Shown: positions 46,501-56,328 of the stretch, one piece after another
Layout: every line of letters starts with the position of its first letter
Numbering within the stretch: position 1 is the stretch's first letter
Source of the DNA: Hemileia vastatrix
Lineage: Eukaryota > Basidiomycota > Pucciniomycetes > Pucciniales > Zaghouaniaceae
Length of the DNA stretch: 64,000 nt
Assembly (NCBI GenBank): GCA_030280995.1
Contig: JASXTE010000005.1
Location: 14,806,001 to 14,870,000, forward strand
Reading direction: 5' to 3'
Made by a program: the position numbers and the translations under genes
The notes under the pieces: generated by a model
The model's database searches: none
Told to the model about the DNA's origin: nothing
The model's input: the letters and a program-made list of their open reading frames with translations, nothing else

Positions 46501-49395
46501 TCCATGAGCAAATGCCATAGGATATGATTTAATCAACTTCAAAATGTCTTCTTGTTCAATTTTTGAGAGTTGAGGACTGAAAGAGGCCTTTTGGATTTCA
46601 TTTTCCAATTCACCCACTTCATTGGTGGCTCTTCCACCTTGCAGTTGTTCTTCTCTAGGAGAAATGGCATATACTGAATTTTCAGAACATATCTTGAATT
46701 TCCTTTTACCATTCACTCCTATGGTGAAACAACTGTTTGCAGGATCTAGTTTAATGCCAAATTTTGTCAATAAATCATTGCCAATAATAAACCAATCACT
46801 ACAATTATTATTATCCATTACTACAAATTCACAAACTGCTCTAACATATCCATTATTATATTTAAAGAATACAGCAGTTTTGTATTTGCCAATTGGATTT
46901 AATACTGAACCAAAACCCCTCCAGTTCTTTGTCTGAACAGGTTCTAGTTTTTCCTGGTACTTACTATCAAGTTTCATTAATGCATTAAGTGAAACTACAC
47001 TACCTGCAGCCCCAGTGTCAAGAATGGCATTCATTTCTTTTCCACATATGATAATAGGTGCTCTGATAGGTGTTATTTTGTAATTATCATGAGATACATC
47101 TTTAATTATTTCAGCTTCCTCTATGGAAGTTAAAGATGTGTCTGTATGAGGTATAGCATCATTCAGGAACATTATATCCTGTTCTAATGCAAATATCTCA
47201 TTTTCATCATCACTGTAAGATATGTTACTCTTGCAATCCTCACTGGATTCCACATTCTCATCTTCATGATTACTAGGTTCAGAATTCTGTGAGGTTTCAA
47301 TAACATTTATTCTTTTCTTACACGTGTGACCTTTAACCCAAGGTTCATTACATTTGTAACAAGTGTTATTTTCTTCTCTCTTAGGGACAAGGGGAGCTGA
47401 AGGTTTTTTCTTTTCCACTGGTAACTTACTTGTAGTAGGTTTTACCACGTCAACACTTTGTCTGTAATTACTATACTTGGTTTCATACTTGTGGTTTAAT
47501 AATATCTCATTGCATATATTAATGAATCCAGAGGTGTCTCTGACAGTTTCAGTTCTAGCTACAATAATGTCTCTAACTGATATAGGCAACTTGTATATTA
47601 TTTTTTCTTTCCACTCTTCATAATCCATTTTTGGATCCATAGATTTCATGATTTTTATTAAATTCATTAAGAAGACCATGGGTTTATCTCCAGCATTTGG
47701 ATTATATCTGGCCCTTTCATACAGTCTTTGTTGAGTGATTCTAAATTTTGGGCCACCAAATTGCCTTTCAATTAGTGCCTTCCATTCATTCCAGGAGTAA
47801 TTAATTCCCTCACTCAATACAGATTCAAACCATAATAAGGCCACATCTGTAAATAAAGATATTAACTTTGAAGTAATTTCTTCATCAGGTAATTTATATG
47901 AAAATTTTAAGTTATCAATTCTTTGTATGAATTGTTGCCAATCAGATTTTGAATCCCCGTCAAAAGAAGGGTACTGATCTAACTTAGGCCAGTTCTTTTG
48001 GCTAGTTTTAGCTTCCCTAACCTGAGGAATATTGAGTAATTCACTCACTTTAGAAAGATGATCATTAATTTCATCTTTTACTGATTTTATATTCTCAGAG
48101 CCCATGACACTATGTTCATGTTCCATCATTGGTTTATCATCAGAGTGTTTCATAAAAAATGGTACTCTTTCTACATAAGAGGTATTATCCTTTATTGTTT
48201 CAGTATTTTTCAAAATGTTGGCTACCTCAATTTCTACTCTTTGTAACCTATCTTTTATTACAGGTACATGAGTTAAAGTATCATTTACATTTGAAAAAGA
48301 CAATTTTACACGTCCCTCTATGGTGGCCATAATATTCTGAGAATGTTCTAATTTAATTTCTAAATTTTTAATCTCAGAATTTAATCTTTTGTTTTCATTG
48401 ATCAATTCATTATTTGAATTCTCAATAATTTTTAACTTATTGGCTGTTGTACTCAATGATTGTGTGATGTTTAATAATACACTTTCTGTATTATTGTTGG
48501 ACTCTCTAGAAAATTCTTCCAATTTTTCAATTCTCAATAATAATTTACTAATTATTTTTGATTCCATAGGATTTTCTTTCAGAAAATATTCAATTTTGTC
48601 TGTTTCCAATTCAGAAGATTCATCATCAGGGTCAATTTTTTCTTCATTTGATTCCATTTTTATATTAATAGTATTTTCCTGGTGATCAATAAAACTATAT
48701 ACATTGTCCTCATGTAATGACAAGTCTAACATGTTATTTTCAAATGAATAATTTTTTAAATCCTTATCAATTATATCCAATAACTCTCTATCAATTTCAT
48801 TACCTATAAGTAATTCATTGTTAGGATTATATAATTGATCTTGAGAAGATGGATGACTTACCACGGTCTTATTCCATTTCCCCTGCCTCTCCTTGGCTTT
48901 CCCCTGTAAGGGTGACTGCTGGATCCCTGTTGAGAAGGACTGTTGTAGTTTTGGGCATACCAATCCCACTTCCATTTGCTTACAGTTATCTTTTGGTCCT
49001 CTTCTGGGACTGGAGGTGTTGCTGTGGTATTTGGTGCCACTGGTTGTTGATGAGACCTTATATCCACTAGAGCCTGGTTGACTTCTATAAAGCCCTGTGC
49101 CGCCCTTTTCTCCAGATTGTTGATCTGGTCTAACATATTGTTTACTCTTATTGTTAGTGTATTCAGTAGGGTTGAGAGGGAGTGAATTTGCTCTTGTAAG
49201 GTGTTTTTGGACTTCTTTATTGACATTTGTTTTAAGAGCTTTTCCTTTTCCTCCATGGACATTGGTGGGGTGTTGTTTATTGTTACTGGTGATTCTTGAC
49301 CCTCCATTTGGATGTCCTGTAACAGGTCTTTCAGCTCTAGTTCTTAAGTTATAAGGTTTTGCCTTATTACTTACAATGTCATTGTTGTCACACAT
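43523..49395 (-). pseudogene. Element F gag-pol-chromodomain polyprotein (one frameshift, one stop)
   Basis: First frame 49395-45865 (1176 codons): coiled coil about 200-390, Gag core QYPSFDGDSKSDWQQF about 480, zinc knuckle CYKCNEPWVKGHTC about 683, protease ILDTGAAGSVVS about 793, RT from about 1020 with VYIDDIIVFSK about 1147. Near 45875-45885 one base is missing relative to E (CAAAAATGG for CAAAGGATGG), shifting the frame. The next frame (45883-44324) covers the rest of RT, RNase H YTDASFIGLGAAL, integrase HHCC and SDRDPKFTSEFW. A TAA at 44324 (CAA in E, in HHPQTDG) interrupts the integrase core. The last 259 codons hold its end, the GPF module and the chromodomain. Confidence 0.94.
48858..49307 (-). 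CDS. Element F ORF1: overlapping coiled-coil / Arg-rich protein (149 aa)
   Basis: Intact. Starts MEGQESPVTINNTPPMS 88 nt inside the long frame. Coiled coil LLKQMSIKK...INNLEKRAAQ, then KWKWDWYAQNY, a proline/serine stretch and HPYRGKPRRGRGNGIRPW before TAA. The terminal GG-TAAGT arrangement is the same as in E, and element I keeps KWKWDW...PW-TAAGC. Likely an RNA-binding Gag component. How ribosomes reach the long frame afterwards (-1 shift, splicing or reinitiation) is unknown. Confidence 0.78.
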   Translation of the reverse strand: MEGQESPVTINNTPPMSMEEKEKLLKQMSIKKSKNTLQEQIHSLSTLLNTLTIRVNNMLDQINNLEKRAAQGFIEVNQALVDIRSHQQPVAPNTTATPPVPEEDQKITVSKWKWDWYAQNYNSPSQQGSSSHPYRGKPRRGRGNGIRPW

Positions 49396-49980
49396 TTTTA
49401 CGTGGAATTTTAGAGAATTGAAAGTTTAGGTTTGAAAAACTTCAAAAAGGAGTTTAATCAGTATTTTTTATTACCACTGAAGACAATTTTATTGCTTACT
49501 TATTGGTATTAAGTGAATTTTTAAGTGCCAAAAGTCAAATATGCTTTTATGTGGTCACTTGATTTAACTGGTCTACAATATGTAGCCGTGTATTTATATT
49601 TAAAAAAGAAAATTTGTTAGTAAGATTCTTTCTAAATATCAAATGAATTTTACAAACCAATAAAAAGGGATTAAGAGTCCTGTAAAAAGAAAACAATTAA
49701 TCAGTTTAATTGGTTATCATCTGCAAAGATCACAAATTTAATTGGTCTATTGACAGACTCCCACTAAGAACAATTATATGTTAAATTAGTGGTAAAATTG
49801 ATGATTCAATATCACAATTTTATTATATAACAGGGCTTCTTTTTCTGAAATCACTATATAAGTGACTTCAACCTGTTGTAATTATCCAAATATTTCTATA
49901 GGGATATTATTTACGTGCACCTTCTTTTGAAAATTTCACTTACAGGATTATAACAGAATTCTTGAGGAAAGGCCCCCAAT
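49396..49980 (-). other. 5' leader of element F
   Basis: 585 bp, AT-rich, no ORF. Primer-binding candidate TGGGGGCCTTTCC two bases after the LTR end. A GTAAGT word soon after (about 49944-49949), as in E. Confidence 0.6.
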
Positions 49981-51480
49981 TGTCAGGCTAAGGTCAAGTA
50001 CAAGGACGTGAACTAGCTTGAATAGTCAGTTGTCTAGAAAATTTTAATGGTCCTATATGAATACTGTAGTTTTAATCCACTAAGTTGTAAAATATAATCA
50101 AATATAGAGGTCTCAGTAATATAATTCTCACTATTCTTATATATGGCTTACAATCTTTATAGTTGGTAGAAAAATAGATTATATAAATTCAGATACTATT
50201 CAAAAGTCTCATAAAAGTACTAATTGATATGTATTGTAATTGGTTTGGTTATATTGGTTAAATTGTAATGATAAAGAATGAAGAAATACAACCCAAAAAC
50301 CTCCTCCTTTTATACACACTGAGTTCCCCAATGATTCCCTTGATGTATCACCCAATACACAGTTAATAACGCCTCTAAACAACTAATAGACATTCCCATC
50401 AACATTCCCAGTAACCCATGAAATAATTAGAAGAGTAACAACCGCCAAAATCCTGAAATAATAAGGGAAATCCATCAAAATTAAAGAAAAAGACAAAAAG
50501 AGAGTATATGCGTATAAAACAATAATATTAAAGACTAAAGGAGACTTTTTAAGGTTAATAATAGCTTAATAATAAGGGGGATTGACTGTAGAAATAATGG
50601 GGCTAATCCTGACATTATACTACATGAAATTCCCATTCAAAAATACCCAAAATTGACTGAGAAACCACCCAAAAACTTAAAAAGAGCGTGAGATGTGGGG
50701 TAACTACATGCAGTTCTTGGCAGGCTCTTGCACGGGTAAATCCTTGACTAAAATTAGGCGAATTTAAGCATGGTGATGAAATAAAGTACCAAGAGTGAGG
50801 TTATTAATGAAATTAGTGCATATAAACAAGGTCAATGCATTATTAATTAAGCTAGGACACTAAATAAGCGCCTGTTGCCTATTTTAGTGTGTTTCCCCAC
50901 AGTGGGCGTAGAATGTGGGGTAATTATAGTGTGAAAAAGCTAACTTTGCTAAAAATGAAGCTATTCACACGGGAAAAAAGCAGGCAGTATGTGGCCAGTA
51001 CACAGAAGCCATTTCTGGCATAAAAAACACCAAATTTGAAAAGTGTTATTTTTATGCATTTAAATAGCCAAATCAATAGTTCTAAATGAGCCCAATTGAT
51101 CTGTCAAAGCGCAATTTTGATATTCTCAATTTTATAGCGCATATAGTCAACTTTTAAGTGAAATAAAGCGCATTTCTTGTTTTTTGCATAAAACAATGAA
51201 TATAACAGCTTTAAGTGTACTTAAAAATTATGTAGCCTTATACTTAAGGTTCTTAAGATTACCCTAACATAATCCAACTTAATATTAAGTACATAAGACC
51301 TATAAAAGGTGGATATATGCGTGTATATAAGGTGTTATAATGGCATTTTTTGTGTATTATCATAATTTTACTTATGTATACTATTTGTGTACTCTTATTT
51401 ATTATTCCCATGTATAGTTCATGTGTTTAACATAACTTATAATTACTTTTTACTCAGTCCTGGAGATATACAGGCTGACA
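49981..51480 (-). repeat. 5' LTR of element F, 1500 bp
   Basis: Minus-strand termini TGTCAGCCTG and TAGCCTGACA. TATAAAA at 50308-50314 with GGAGGAGG downstream. Differs from the 3' LTR by about a dozen substitutions and one A-run indel. Confidence 0.95.
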
Positions 51481-52572
51481 GAAAGTGTTGGAAACCTATA
51501 ATATAGAAAAAAAATAAGTGCAATAAATGATTACACCCCCAAAACAAATACCTAATACCAGATTACACTGATACAAGTCACAGAAAATACTTAGAAAAAG
51601 CCACAACACTTTCCCCAGAGACTGAAAAGTACAGTAAAGTACCTCAGAAACTACCCTTGGGATGATCTGTTCAAAGGTGCCTTATTAAAGGTCTGCCCGA
51701 GATTTACCCAGTTTCCCACCAAAATTAAAGAGTGTTCTTTATTATATTTTTATTTTATAAATTTTATAAGAAAAGAAATAAATTTGAGGCACCAAGGATG
51801 AGAGCTATCTAATGGTACCCTATATGTTGATATTTTTTATTATAATTGTTATATGTTAAATATTGTTAATTATCAAAAAAGACCCTTATTATCAAAACTA
51901 AAAGATAAAAAAAACATGTAGAAGACTAAGATTCTCCCCTCCCCATATGATTCCCTGCTCCAGAACTTTCCAACAATACCCTACATGCATATGATCTACA
52001 ATAAACTATTGATCTAGTAAGCATAATAACTTTCTAACCAAATTTTGCCACAATAGCCAAACTTTTGGCACAGTGACCAAAATTTGCACTCGTGATCAGA
52101 CTTTTCTACAGTGACCAAACTTTGCCACAGTGCCCAGACTTTTCTGCAGTGCCTAGAATTTTCTGCAGTGACCAAACTTTGCCACAGTGCCCAGACTTTT
52201 TGCACCAATGACCAACTTTGCCACAGTGACTTTGCTTTTGCACTGGAAAATCACTAGAGCGAACCGGAGCGCACCGGAAAAAAATGGCTACTCCATGAGC
52301 ACACTGCATCCACCAATAATACCAAGAGAGCCCTAGAAAATCCAGTAAAGCCAATACCCAATCCATGAAACCATCAAATAACAATAGGAATACCAACATA
52401 TATCCATTCCAAAACACCATAAATCCTCCAAAAAATCATCATAAATCCACCCAAAAAAAATCCAGTTAACTCCCTTCAACCAAATTAACACCTGCTAACA
52501 CCATGATTTTCTTCCAACCAAGGTCCAATCAAATTTTCACCTAAGTAGCCTACCCAGATTTGGAATGCCACA
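51481..52572 (-). repeat. Solo LTR G, second part, with an internal tandem repeat
   Basis: Starts with the duplicated GAAAG, runs through AGCTATCTAATGGTACCC (matching family-1 LTRs) and ends TGGAATGCCACA at 52572. Between about 52035 and 52245 short degenerate units of the type TTTGCCACAGTGACCAAAC recur about ten times. No coding capacity. Together with 41672-41840 it gives an LTR of about 1.26 kb. Confidence 0.72.
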
Positions 52573-52800
52573 CCGTGCAAGTGCCTGCCAAGGACTGCAT
52601 GTAGTTACCCCACATCTCACGCTCTTTTTTGAGTTTCTGGGTGGTTTCTCAGTCAATATTGGTCATTTTTGAATGGGAATTTCACATAGTATAATGTCAG
52701 GATTGGCCCCATCATTTCTAAAGTGAATCCCCCTTATTATTAAGATATTATTACCCTTAAAAATTCTCTCTTTAGTCTTTTATATTATTGTTTAATACAC
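52573..52800 (+). repeat. 3' LTR of element E, second part
   Basis: Resumes with CCGTGCAAGTGCCTGCC and runs to TTTAATACAC. Its last four bases ACAC are duplicated at 53895-53898 around the solo LTR. Confidence 0.9.
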
Positions 52801-53894
52801 TGTAGACAATCCTATAGTACTAGCTATAGGCCTTGACCAAGGGAGTTGGAGAAAAACCAGAGAGAAAATCCCCTGTCCCTTTAGAAAAATAGAGTGAGAT
52901 TTACTTGCTAAAGTAAGTTGGTTCCTGTTTTGCTAAAGCCCCTTTTCAACACACTTGACTGCTTGATGAGCCAAGAAAGTAGTCACCAGACAGACTACCA
53001 GACCAAAGAACTGAAATGTAGAACAATGTCCACACCAGAGACAGAAAAGATACTTGATGTAGGCTGAAAATCCACACCAGAGACAGCAATAATACTTGCT
53101 ATAGCTTGCAAGACTATAACAGAGAAAACAGTTGCCAAAGTTAAGTTAAATGAAGAACTCACTTGCAACAAACACAGCCAAATTGTGGCCAGAAAACAGT
53201 GAAAATTGAGTGAGGAACAAGGATATCACCTCCGGATGGTTGTATGATAATTAAGGTTGCCCCAAACTGTCTTATTCACTGTTTACAAACAGACCACTAT
53301 CTAAGAGCCCATGCGCACCCACCAATCTGGTGCCTGTACCAACCAAATTGAATAAAAAACCCTCCTGAAGCGCTCCCTAACCTCCTAAAACAGAGGCGGG
53401 CGGGCCGCCCGAAGTCGGAGGCTCCGCCTGAAGCGGCCCGGCCTCCCTGAAGCCAGAAAACCAATAAAAAACAACTAATCTACTTAGAAAAATTAGCTAC
53501 AACTACTAAAACCTTTAAACACGGAATTTAACTATAACAACATTGTGACATGAAATATAGAGAAAAATTAGCTCTATCCAATGGTACTAAGCACTTAACC
53601 CTAAGACTTAAGGTTAGCCCATAAAACACGAAAAACAAAATTAAACAGCTATCTTTTATAAATGAAAAATGAGGAAATGACCCCTTAAAACTTAGAATAT
53701 GAAAAATTTCTACCAGACATAAAATATAGAGAAAAACCAGGGCTATCCAATGATAGTACCCACATACCCGCAGACCCAATATCCACGGAATAAAACCAGA
53801 AAAATACCCAATTCCTTAACAGATGTCAATTAAGACATGCACAAACAGCGCCAAATCATGCAACAAAGGCCCCTGCCAATGTTGGAAGACCACA
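52801..53894 (-). repeat. Solo family-1 LTR, 1094 bp
   Basis: Complete LTR with both termini (minus strand TGTGGTCTTCC...TTGTCTACA), flanked by ACAC on both sides and with no internal element sequence. It arose by LTR-LTR recombination of a former full element. Nearly identical in sequence and length to LTR 1, including the intact CpG-rich block (53393-53445), so it is young. Confidence 0.93.
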
Positions 53895-54424
53895 ACACGT
53901 ATACTCTCTTTTTATCTTATTCTTTAATTGTGATGAATTTTCCTTATTATTACAGGATTTTGGTGGTTGTTACTCTTCTAATTATGTTATGGGTTACTGG
54001 GGATGTTGATGGACATGTCTATTAGTTGGTTTGAGGCGTCATTAATTGTGTATTGGAGTGGTACATCAAGGGATTCATTGGGGAACTCAGTGTGTATAAA
54101 AGGAGGAGGTTTTTGGGTCTTGTTTCTACATTCTTTATCATTACAATTCAATCATATAACCCAAATCAATTACAATACATATCAATAGCACTTATAAAGT
54201 CTTTTAATAGTATCTGAACTATTAAATCTATTTTTCTGCCAACTATAAGATTGTAAGCCATATATAAAATTAGTGAGATTTATATTGCTGAGACCTTTAT
54301 TTTGAATTATATATTATACTACTTATTGGATTTGTACTACAGTATTCATATAGGACCATTTAAATCTTCTAGACACAGACCATTCAAGCTATTTCACGTC
54401 TTTGTACTTGATCTTAGCCTTGCA
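53895..54424 (+). repeat. 3' LTR of element E, third part
   Basis: Contains the conserved TATAAAA (54095-54101) and ends CTTAGCCTTGCA (TGACA in the other copies). It is followed by AATAT, the second half of E's target duplication. Confidence 0.9.
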
Positions 54425-54762
54425 AATATATATAGAAAATTCAAATTACTTATTTAAAAATGACACTTACTGTAATTTTTAAATAAATCAATTTATTTCT
54501 GACATATACAGTAAATACACATTTTAACCACATTGTTTCTAGGACAATCTTATTATTTGAAAATATTTTCTTGGAATGTTCTTTTTCTTTTCTCATACTC
54601 CTGTATATAGGATGTTAACTCTGTGCTTTGTCTCTCCTTTTGCCTATAAAAGGCCTCCCTTTCTGGTTGTTTTTAATTCATTACTTACTTATTTTATTAT
54701 ATCACTCTTACAATTAAAATATCTATTACTATCAATTATTGTCTTAGTATTTACAATGATGT
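54425..54762 (+). repeat. 3' LTR of element I, second part (inferred)
   Basis: AT-rich stretch resuming after E, with TATAAAAGGCCTCCC at 54645-54659 resembling an LTR promoter. Assigned to element I's 3' LTR because E's target duplication places it next to 26475. It ends where element D's LTR begins. No second copy is available for comparison. Confidence 0.5.
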
Positions 54763-55500
54763 TGTAGAAAATCCTATAGTACTAGCTATAGACCTTGACC
54801 AAAGGAGTTGGAGTAAAACCAGAGATAAAAACCCTGTCCCTTTAGAAAAATAGAGTGAGATTTACTTGCTACAGTAAATTGGTTTTTGTTCACCAAAAGC
54901 CCCTTTTCCAACACACTTAACTGCCTTATCAGTCAAGAAAGTAGTACCCAGACAGACTACCAACCCAAAGAACTGAAATGTAGACCAATGTCCACAACTG
55001 AGAAAGAAATGATACTTGATGTAGGTTGCAAATCCATACCAGAGACAGCAATAATACTTGATATAGCTTGCAAGACTACACCAGAGAAAACAGTTGCTAA
55101 GTTAAGTTAAATGAAGAACTCACTTTGCAACAAACACAGCCAATTTTGGCCAGAAAACAACGAAAACTGAGTGAGGAACAAGGATATCACCTTCAGATGG
55201 TTGTATGATAATTAAAGTTGCCCCAAACTGTCTTATTCACTATATACACACAGACTACTAGCTAAGAGCCCATGCACACCCACGAATTTGGCATTCCTGA
55301 CCTCAAAATTGCATACAACCTCCCTAGAAATGCTTCCCAGCCCTCTAGCACTGAGGTGGGTGGTCTGCCTGATGTTGGGAAGCCCGCCTGAAGCCAGAAA
55401 ACCACCAAAAATACCCAAAATACGTAGTGAAATCAACTACATGTACTAAAACCATTAAAACACATAATTATGCTATAACAACGTTGAGGCATGAAACTAA
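54763..55500 (-). repeat. LTR 4 (3' LTR of element D, truncated)
   Basis: Starts TGTAGAAAATCCTATAG and matches family-1 LTRs for about 735 bp to GGCATGAAAC. The remaining roughly 340 bp (the U3 start TGTGGTC...) is missing. The CpG block near 55354-55390 has almost every CpG turned to TpG or CpA. Confidence 0.82.
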
Positions 55501-56328
55501 ACTACTTCCAATCCACTCCTGCTAGGAACCCACAGGATCTTGAGAAAAGGAAGAACCTCATACACCAGTTCAAAGCCAATGCTAAAAATTTTGTTACATC
55601 TCTTGATTCTCTTCTGCCTCCTGACTCTTGATTAATCTCTTGATTTAGAAATAAAAAATTCTTGACCTCTCCAGACTTCCTGAATGAAGCCAATCATCAT
55701 AAAAAAAGTTCCTCACTTTACAGTCTTGGGGGACGAATTCTCAGTTTTAATTCTTGCGGGACTAAAAAACTAAATCAAAAATACAGAACCAGAGATAAAA
55801 ACATTTAAGACCCAAAGAAACAGACTAACATTCTGGGGTAACTGTTCTACAGAGCAGCCAGCTCATCAGTTACCCCCACACTTGCCTTAACAAAATTCAG
55901 AGACTCCCCTTTGGATGCCCTCTGCCAGAACCACAGCAACTCCCATTATCAGTTTATAGTTGTGAAGGACTCAACCATTAAACCATCCTCAGTTTATAGT
56001 CTTGGGGGACTGTACCATTACTCAGTTTAAAGTCTTGATGGACTGACTAATGTTCAGTTTAAAGTCTTAAAGGACTGTCTGCAGTTTTCAGTTTAAAGTC
56101 TTGATGGACTTACCAGTGTTCAGTTTAAAGTCTTGACAGACTTCTGCAGTTTTCAGTTTAAAGTCTTGATGAACTGTTTAGTGTTTTGAATAGAAAAGGC
56201 GGCACTGCCTCCATGCACAATGCTCCGCAGCCAACCTGCTGAACTTCCACTCTTTCTTCACCATCTACACATCACTGATAAATTTTTTATTCATATCTTT
56301 TCTCTCCATTATTTCTCCTTCACAGATT
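55501..56328 (+). repeat. Upstream region of accessory gene copy 2, with a 33-bp tandem repeat
   Basis: No ORF. A GGGGTAACTG...CAGTTACCCC hairpin (about 55834-55874) is shared with 1978-2018. From about 55951 to 56190, seven units of roughly 32-40 bp each begin with CAGTTTAAAGTCTTGATGGA or a close variant. Two looser copies occur near 55718 and 55740. Just before the ATG at 56329 the sequence is pyrimidine-rich. Probably the promoter and 5' UTR of the accessory gene. Confidence 0.6.

Larger units (their letters stand above)
41841..51480 (-). mobile_element. Young full-length chromodomain Ty3/gypsy element F (family 2), 9640 bp
   Basis: Perfect 5-bp target duplication GAAAG at 41836-41840 and 51481-51485. 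LTRs 41841-43341 and 49981-51480 differ at only about 13 positions by eye, so it is recent. It has one long gag-pol frame with a single frameshift and a single stop, plus an intact overlapping ORF1. It is inserted in solo LTR G, which lies in E's 3' LTR, in opposite orientation to E. Confidence 0.95.
26476..54424 (+). mobile_element. Chromodomain Ty3/gypsy element E (family 2) with four nested insertions
   Basis: Bounded by a perfect 5-bp duplication AATAT (26471-26475 and 54425-54429). 5' LTR 26476-27261 plus 33580-34278, internal 34279-40921, 3' LTR 40922-41671 plus 52573-52800 plus 53895-54424. Removing copia element H, solo LTR G with element F inside it, the solo family-1 LTR and their target duplications leaves about 9.62 kb, essentially the length of intact element F (9640 bp). 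LTRs look roughly 95% identical by eye, so E is older than F. Confidence 0.9.

Noticed and set aside
54576..54767. 63-codon ORF MFFFFSHTPVYRML
   Set aside because: AT-rich LTR sequence reading with no homolog in the window. It overlaps the inferred LTR promoter.
55951..56190. Regular repeats that could suggest a CRISPR array
   Set aside because: Units are degenerate, spacing varies, there are no distinct spacers or cas genes, and the context is a eukaryotic retrotransposon.
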